Source: Streptococcus sp. LYSM12
Lineage (GTDB): Bacteria; Bacillota; Bacilli; Lactobacillales; Streptococcaceae
Assembly (NCBI RefSeq): GCF_004569635.1
Contig: NZ_SPOZ01000023.1
Coordinates: 1-42,600, forward strand
Direction: 5' to 3'
DNA: 42,600 nucleotides
The position numbers and the translations under genes were made by a program. How positions within the stretch are numbered: the first letter of the stretch is position 1; each line of letters begins with the position of its first letter. The notes under the pieces are model-generated. The model was given only the letters and a program-made list of their open reading frames with translations, had not been told where the DNA came from and searched no databases. This document shows, piece after piece, positions 38,357-42,600 of the stretch.

Positions 38357-38507
38357 CCTATATTCACACATACGGTACCTTGATTCAAAAGGACATGTTT
38401 CAATATGACATCAATATCTCTTCAAGAAACTGACATCATATTGAAAAAATGAACAATAACTAGTTAAAAACTAGCCTTGAATCAACGCATGTAGCTGTGA
38501 ATACAGG
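38357..38507. repeat. 151-bp complex inverted repeat
   Basis: Outer arms of about 31 bases run CCTATATTCACACA...TTGATTCAA and TTGAATCAA...GTGAATACAGG. Inside lie a second inverted pair, TTTCAATATGACATCA with TGACATCATATTGAAA, and a small CTAGTT/AACTAG hairpin. It sits between trhO and the ECF ATPase gene. It could act as a terminator for trhO or be a small non-autonomous element. Confidence 0.75.
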
Positions 38508-38536
38508 CTTCTGCATTTGAGATGTTGGTTTTAATT

Positions 38537-39523
38537 TTATTGTGCAACTAATTCATCCAGAACTTCCCCAATCATAGCCAAGCGTTCTACGACTTCTTCT
38601 CGGGTCAGTTGATGTTCCGCGACATAACGGTTGCGTGGATGAACACGGCATTTGTGCGAACAACCGCGGAGGTATTTGTTCTCATTGTCTTCTGAAGTCA
38701 AGATACGGCGGTTGCAGAATGGATTGCCGCAGTTAACATAGCGCTCACATGGAGTTCCGTCAAACCAATCTTTTCCAACTACTATAGGGTCTACATGGTT
38801 AACATCCACAGCGATACGCTCGTCAAAGACATACATTTTCCCGTCCCAAAGCTCACCACGAACTTCTGGATCTTTTCCATAGGTCGCAATTCCACCATGT
38901 AGCTGACCAACATCTTTGTAACCCTCACGAACCATCCAGCCAGAGAATTTCTCGCAGCGGACACCACCCGTACAGTAAACCACGACACGTTTGTCCATGA
39001 ATGTTTCCTTGTTATCACGGACCCATTGTGGCAACTCACGGAAGTTGCGAATGTCTGGACGAATAGCGCCGCGGAAGTGTCCAAGGTCATACTCGTAGTC
39101 ATTACGCGTATCCAAAACAACAGTATTTTCATCCAAAAGGGCTTCTTTAAATTCTTGTGGTGAAAGGTAAGCCCCTGTCGTTTCAAGCGGGTTAATATCT
39201 GCATCGAAATCATTGTCCTCTAAGCCCAAGTGAACAATTTCTTTCTTGTAACGAACAAACATTTTCTTGAAAGCTTGCTCTTCTTCCTCATCAATTTTGA
39301 ACCAAAGGTCTTCCATACCCGGAAGCGAATGAACATAGTCCATGTATTTTTGGGTGGTTTCATAATCACCAGAAACCGTTCCATTAATTCCCTCATCTGC
39401 TACAAGGATACGACCTTTTAAGCCGATTGCTTTACAAAATGCCAGATGTTCCGCCGCAAATTCTTGCGCATTTTCAATCGGAACATATTTGTAATACAGT
39501 AAGACACGAATATCTTTTGCCAT
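38537..39523 (-). CDS. trhO: tRNA uridine(34) hydroxylase TrhO (rhodanese family)
   Basis: This 328-residue protein is of the YceA/YbfQ family. The N-terminal acylphosphatase-like domain is followed by a rhodanese domain with the active cysteine in [14 protein letters not shown] and the [13 protein letters not shown] motif, then a C-terminal Cys-rich stretch ([21 protein letters not shown]). TrhO makes 5-hydroxyuridine at the wobble base of tRNAs using oxygen. It lies between the ECF S-component gene and the A-T genes, which is an odd place for a tRNA enzyme. Confidence 0.93.
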   Translation of the reverse strand: MAKDIRVLLYYKYVPIENAQEFAAEHLAFCKAIGLKGRILVADEGINGTVSGDYETTQKYMDYVHSLPGMEDLWFKIDEEEEQAFKKMFVRYKKEIVHLGLEDNDFDADINPLETTGAYLSPQEFKEALLDENTVVLDTRNDYEYDLGHFRGAIRPDIRNFRELPQWVRDNKETFMDKRVVVYCTGGVRCEKFSGWMVREGYKDVGQLHGGIATYGKDPEVRGELWDGKMYVFDERIAVDVNHVDPIVVGKDWFDGTPCERYVNCGNPFCNRRILTSEDNENKYLRGCSHKCRVHPRNRYVAEHQLTREEVVERLAMIGEVLDELVAQ

Positions 39524-39562
39524 AAGATTTCTTCTCCCCTTTTCTTTCTAATTTTATCATTC

Positions 39563-39820
39563 ATACTCTCTCAAAATCAATATCTGATTGGGTTTCACCA
39601 TTAAAAATTGCGAAAGGCTGGAGATAAGGATAGCAAAGCTCTCCTCCTCTAAATCGCAAATAAAGTCTTTTAGTGTGCTTTTAGTACTAGATAACGAGCT
39701 TGCCTGTACTAGAGTACGACAAAGCGAGTGAACCAAGTCATAAAAGATAAACGAAATGACTATAAAACCGAAGTTCAATAAGGTGAGTGAGCAACGGAAG
39801 ATACTGATTTTTGACGAGTA
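39563..39820 (-). repeat. BOX-like element split by a MITE
   Basis: The ends are ATACTCTCTCAAAATCAA (39563) and TGATTTTTGACGAGTA (to 39820). Without the MITE at 39661-39764 the element is 154 bp, matching the 155-bp BOX-like element at 26503-26657. Confidence 0.65.
39661..39764 (+). mobile_element. RUP-like MITE, copy 11, inside a BOX-like element
   Basis: 104 bp, left end TAAAGTCTTTTAGTGTG, right end TAAACGAAATGACTATA, TA duplications at both ends. Confidence 0.9.
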
Positions 39821-39878
39821 GCACTCCTCTATTATACTTCTCATATATAATGCAAAGCAATTTATTTGCCCGAAAATA

Positions 39879-39914
39879 CAAAATGAAACCTGCTCAGCTA
39901 TGAGTGAACAGGTT
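39879..39914 (-). terminator. Terminator after the ECF S-component gene
   Basis: On the minus strand AACCTGTTCA pairs with TGAGCAGGTT across a short loop, followed by TCATTTTG. Confidence 0.75.
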
Positions 39915-39926
39915 CCTTCTTCGTGA

Positions 39927-40478
39927 CTAATTCTCGTCTTTAGACAAGCTGTTATTTTGCACTTGTTTCTTAGCATATACTGTTAACAAGAGGCTTCCCG
40001 CAATGGCAACAGTAGCAGCATTGATGCTTCCTGCAACCAATCCTTGCGTGAATACTTTATTGGCTGGTTCATGGTAGACCAAGACATCCAAAATCGGTGC
40101 TACTACACCCCATACAAGGATATTAGCCAGGAATTGCACACCGTTGAACAGCAGAGTATCCTTGATTGTAAACACACCCTCGCTGATGCGCAAGCGATAT
40201 TTTAAGGTACCAACCATCAAGCCGAACAGGCCTGAAGCGAAAATCCATGACCACCATGGACCATACTGGAGGGAATCTTTAAGAGCATGCCCGATAAAGC
40301 CAACTAAGAAACCAACGATTGGACCAAAGAGAATCGCTAATAAAGACTGGACAGCGTACTGGAGTTGCACAGAGGTATTGGGAATGCCTAGTGGAATATT
40401 GATAACCAAGCTAATCACTACAAACAAGGCTGCCCCTATCCCTGTTCCCACAACTGTTTTAATCGAATTATTTTTCAT
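39927..40478 (-). CDS. ECF transporter S component, UPF0397 family
   Basis: This 183-residue membrane protein has five to six hydrophobic helices and the UPF0397 (PF07155-type) features [17 protein letters not shown] and [19 protein letters not shown]. Such proteins give substrate specificity to ECF transporters; databases name the family riboflavin-type, but the substrate is not proven. It lies 21 bases after the SAM hydroxide adenosyltransferase gene and is probably co-transcribed with it, which hints at a purine- or SAM-linked compound. Its A and T partners lie 2-4 kb downstream beyond trhO. Confidence 0.88.
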   Translation of the reverse strand: MKNNSIKTVVGTGIGAALFVVISLVINIPLGIPNTSVQLQYAVQSLLAILFGPIVGFLVGFIGHALKDSLQYGPWWSWIFASGLFGLMVGTLKYRLRISEGVFTIKDTLLFNGVQFLANILVWGVVAPILDVLVYHEPANKVFTQGLVAGSINAATVAIAGSLLLTVYAKKQVQNNSLSKDEN

Positions 40479-40499
40479 AAATGCTCTCTTTCTTATTTC

Positions 40500-41348
40500 C
40501 TAGATACTCATTTTCTTGATTTCGATATGCCAATTGTGTCCAACTCCAACATTATAGGCCTTGGCAAAGGAACCTTGGTTAATCGCAAGACCCACACGAT
40601 AGAGAGAATTGATATAGAGAAGAGGTTGACCAATACGGACATCCGCAAAGGACTTACCATAAGTCACTTGATTTTGATAGACTAGCATATCATTATTGTA
40701 AATGGTCACTTCAAAACGCTCTGTAAAGGTTGGATTAAGGCTATGAAACTCTTCGCGCGTAATGGACGTCCAGAGAGAACCAAAGCGAACATCCAAGATG
40801 TCAATTGCACCTTTGACAAAGTCTGTGCCAACTTCTGTTGCCACAGTCGGAATTTCGACAATATCCGCCACATTGAGCTCAGGTCCCACTTCTTCAAAGG
40901 TAATATGCCCAGAGGCTAGTTTTGCTCCTGTATACGCATAGACATCTCGACCATGGAAAGTATACGAATGCTCCGTATTAGCACGACGATTGGCCACTTC
41001 TGAAATCTCACGCACTGCCTTGATACCAACGTGTCGCTTAATGAAAGACAGGGTTCCGTTATCAGGGGTTACGATGTAATGGTTTTGCTCTGTCAGAGCT
41101 ACGACGCTCTTACGTTTTGAGCCAACACCAGGATCGACAACAGATACAAAAGTCGTTCCCTCAGGCCAGTATTCCACGGTTTGAAATAGACGGTAAGCAC
41201 CCTCAAAAATATTGTAGGGTGTAATATCATGTGTCAGATTATGCACCACTAAATCGCGCGATTCTTGAAGTGCCACTCCAATCATGGCAGACACCGCACC
41301 ATCCACTAGACCGAAGTCTGACTGTAAAACAAGTAACTTATTTGACAT
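40500..41348 (-). CDS. SAM hydroxide adenosyltransferase (DUF62 family)
   Basis: This 282-residue protein of the chlorinase/fluorinase-related DUF62 family hydrolyses S-adenosylmethionine to adenosine and methionine. The N-terminal domain has LQSDFGLVDGAVSAM and VVDPGVGSKRKSVVA, with the catalytic triad Asp, Arg/His of the family expected in SDFG, VVDPGVG and TFHGRDVYAY. The C-terminal OB-like domain begins near residue 170. AGGAG precedes the ATG. Its role in the cell is not settled; adjacency to an S component is common in Firmicutes. Confidence 0.88.
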   Translation of the reverse strand: MSNKLLVLQSDFGLVDGAVSAMIGVALQESRDLVVHNLTHDITPYNIFEGAYRLFQTVEYWPEGTTFVSVVDPGVGSKRKSVVALTEQNHYIVTPDNGTLSFIKRHVGIKAVREISEVANRRANTEHSYTFHGRDVYAYTGAKLASGHITFEEVGPELNVADIVEIPTVATEVGTDFVKGAIDILDVRFGSLWTSITREEFHSLNPTFTERFEVTIYNNDMLVYQNQVTYGKSFADVRIGQPLLYINSLYRVGLAINQGSFAKAYNVGVGHNWHIEIKKMSI

Positions 41349-41422
41349 AGCTGCTCCTATTGATAAAATTATTCTTCTATCATATCAAAAAATGACCGAC
41401 TTGACCAATACAAAAACCCATT

Positions 41423-42100
41423 AAGATACGAGGGCGTATAAAAAGCGAACGAAAATTAGAAGACTGACGACGTGTTCGATGAACACAAGGATGGCTATCT
41501 TTTTTCCGAGCTTTTAGCCCGAGTTCGATTAAATCAAGATACGAGAGCGTAAAACAACTCCTAGAAAAAATAGACAATCGAAGCAGGTTGTCTTGCAACT
41601 AATGAGATTGGTCTTTTTTTCAGTGAGTTGTAGCTCAAGTTCGATTAAATCAAGATACGAGAGCGTAAAACAACTCCTAGAAAAAATAGGCAATCGAAGC
41701 AGGTTGTCTTGCAACCAATGAGATTGGTCTTTTTTTCAGTGAGTTGTAGCTCGAGTTCAATTAAGATACGAGGGCGTGAAGAAAATGGAAAGAAAAATAG
41801 GGAATCGGAGATGATTACTCCGGTAATCGATACGATTCATCTTTTTTCTACCATTTTTAGCCCGAGTTCAATTAAATCAAGATACGAGAGCGTAAAACAA
41901 CTCCTAGAAAAAATAGACAATCGAAGCAGGTTGTCTTGCAACCAATGAGATTGGTCTTTTTTTCAGTGAGTTGTAGCTCGAGTTCAATTAAGATACGAGA
42001 GCGTGAAACAACTCCTAGAAAAAATAGACAATCGAAGCAGGTTGTCTTGCAACCAATCAGATTGGTCTTTTTTTCAGTGAGTTGTAGCTCGAGTTCAATT
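41423..42100 (+). repeat. Six-unit tandem array of long hairpins (AAGATAC family)
   Basis: Units begin AAGATACGAG at 41423, 41536, 41653, 41763, 41879 and 41990 (spacings 113, 117, 110, 116, 111). In each the left side (CGAGAGCGTAAAACAACTCC or CGAGGGCGT...AAAAGCG) pairs with the right side (CAGTGAGTTGTAGCTCGAG or CCGAGCTTTTAGCCCGAG). The apical hairpin differs: GTGTTC/GAACAC in unit 1, GGTTG/CAACC in units 2, 3, 5 and 6, GATTAC-TCCG-GTAATC in unit 4. No conserved reading frame. Confidence 0.92.
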
Positions 42101-42226
42101 AAGATGTGAGGACGTAAAGAACATCTATCCTTACAGGATTCTCAACTGTAATCGGCTAAAGCCGAAACAGCTGCCTATTTTCTTTAAGTATGTACTGTCT
42201 TGCAAGCAATGACCTCGCTTTCTAGT
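42101..42226 (+). repeat. Chimeric repeat unit at the array end
   Basis: Starts AAGATGTGAGGACGT like the hairpin family, then passes into CTGCCTATTTTCTTTAAGTA...CAATGACCTCGCTTTCTAG, the dispersed ~200-bp repeat seen at 18352 and 4738. An apical GGATTCTCAACTG region and GGCTAAAGCC hairpin lie within. Confidence 0.6.
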
Positions 42227-42310
42227 TATAGTCTTTTAGTTTACTTTTAGTACTAGGCAAGGAGCTGCAGGCTGTACTGGAGTACAGCAAAGCGAGTGAA
42301 CGAAGTAATA
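42227..42310 (+). mobile_element. RUP-like MITE, copy 12, cut by an IS630 element
   Basis: Left end TATAGTCTTTTAGTTTAC and full interior up to CGAAGTAA. At the TA of 42309-42310 the sequence switches to the end of the IS630-family element. The missing MITE right end should lie beyond the IS. Confidence 0.85.
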
Positions 42311-42600
42311 TAGTCGTTTAGTCTATAAACAGTATTCTAAACTTTCATATACAGACTTTCCAGCTCTGAGTAGATTCCGAACCTTGTTTTTGAGAGTAGC
42401 CCAATATTGTTCAATCGGGTTGAGTTCAGGAGAATAGGGAGGTAATGGAAGAAAATAATGTCCCTTGCCTATGGCAAGCTTATCCAATTTCGCTTTAGGA
42501 TGGAAGCTGGCATTATCCATCACAATAAGATGTGGCTCTGACAAAGAGGGTAAGAGCTGGTTATCAAACCATTTGGTAAAAAAGGCGCTCGTCATACTGT
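42309..42600 (-). mobile_element. IS630-family insertion sequence, right end (continues past the window)
   Basis: The terminal sequence TATAGTCGTTTAGTCTATAA closely matches the MITE terminus (TATAGTCTTTTAGTTTA, TATAGTCATTTCGTTTA). The transposase reads inward from beyond the window edge and ends 13 bases from the terminus. Confidence 0.85.
42323..42600 (-). CDS. IS630-family transposase, C-terminal part
   Basis: The last ~92 residues of a DDE transposase, open to the window edge (the ATG at 42595 is internal). The second catalytic aspartate is in LIVMDNASFH and the final glutamate in PPYSPELNPIEQYW, the IS630/Tc1 DDE_3 signature. The family inserts at TA dinucleotides, which matches the TA duplications of the MITEs here. 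Whether the whole gene is intact cannot be seen. Confidence 0.9.
   Translation of the reverse strand, partial: SMTSAFFTKWFDNQLLPSLSEPHLIVMDNASFHPKAKLDKLAIGKGHYFLPLPPYSPELNPIEQYWATLKNKVRNLLRAGKSVYESLEYCL

Noticed and set aside
41380..41948. Small open frames in the hairpin array
   Set aside because: They repeat with the array units, lack ribosome sites and cross unit boundaries.

Overview
The window looks like the chromosome of a low-GC Gram-positive coccus of the genus Streptococcus, most likely Streptococcus suis or a close relative. The support is gene content and order: hpf-comFC-comFA // yigZ-cysK, rny / gmk-rpoZ-priA-fmt-rsmB-phpP-stkP-liaFSR, luxS, mapZ-rlmL-rnpB-gpsB-ypsA // recU-pbp1a-rsmG, plus a GACGAATA competence box before comFA. 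Species assignment is inference from recalled synteny; no search was run.

Layout. 1-155: promoter and leader start of an rRNA operon firing leftward out of the window. 311-2915 (-): hpf, comFC, comFA (ribosome hibernation and DNA uptake). 2982-6910 (+): yigZ, a secreted trypsin-like protease behind a perfect 30-bp palindrome, a 1.4-kb gene-free stretch with a six-copy 104-bp repeat array, then cysK. 7143-11259 (-): cvfD-like S1 protein, a HAD/cyclophilin fusion, and the liaFSR envelope-stress system. 11363-12205: a decayed IS3-family element carrying two MITEs. 12527-17491 (-): stkP, phpP, rsmB, fmt. 17571-19043: a mosaic of repeats. 19074-22488 (-): priA, rpoZ, gmk. 23095-24708 (-): rny. 25310-25792 (+): luxS. 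25865-26319 (-): a small exported-protein gene split by a MITE. 26763-30659 (-): mapZ, an RlmL-type methyltransferase, RNase P RNA, gpsB, ypsA. 30725-34428 (+): recU, pbp1a, rsmG. 35501-41348 (-): an ECF transporter (T, double ATPase, S component) with the tRNA hydroxylase gene trhO lying between its parts, and a SAM hydroxide adenosyltransferase. 41423-42226: a tandem array of long hairpins. 42309-42600: 3' end of an IS630-family element.

The genes are mostly housekeeping, with a strong cell-wall and division theme (StkP/PhpP, LiaFSR, MapZ, GpsB, PBP1a). The accessory content is almost entirely repeats: at least twelve copies or fragments of a ~105-bp RUP-like MITE whose ends match the IS630 element at the right edge, BOX-like elements, tandem arrays of ~113-bp hairpins with interchangeable tips, and ~104-bp structured units. 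At two sites, deleting the MITE and one TA in silico restores an interrupted reading frame, which fixes the target duplication and direction of events. No CRISPR array, tRNA gene, prophage or recognisable new defence operon was seen; the most novel material is in the repeat families.
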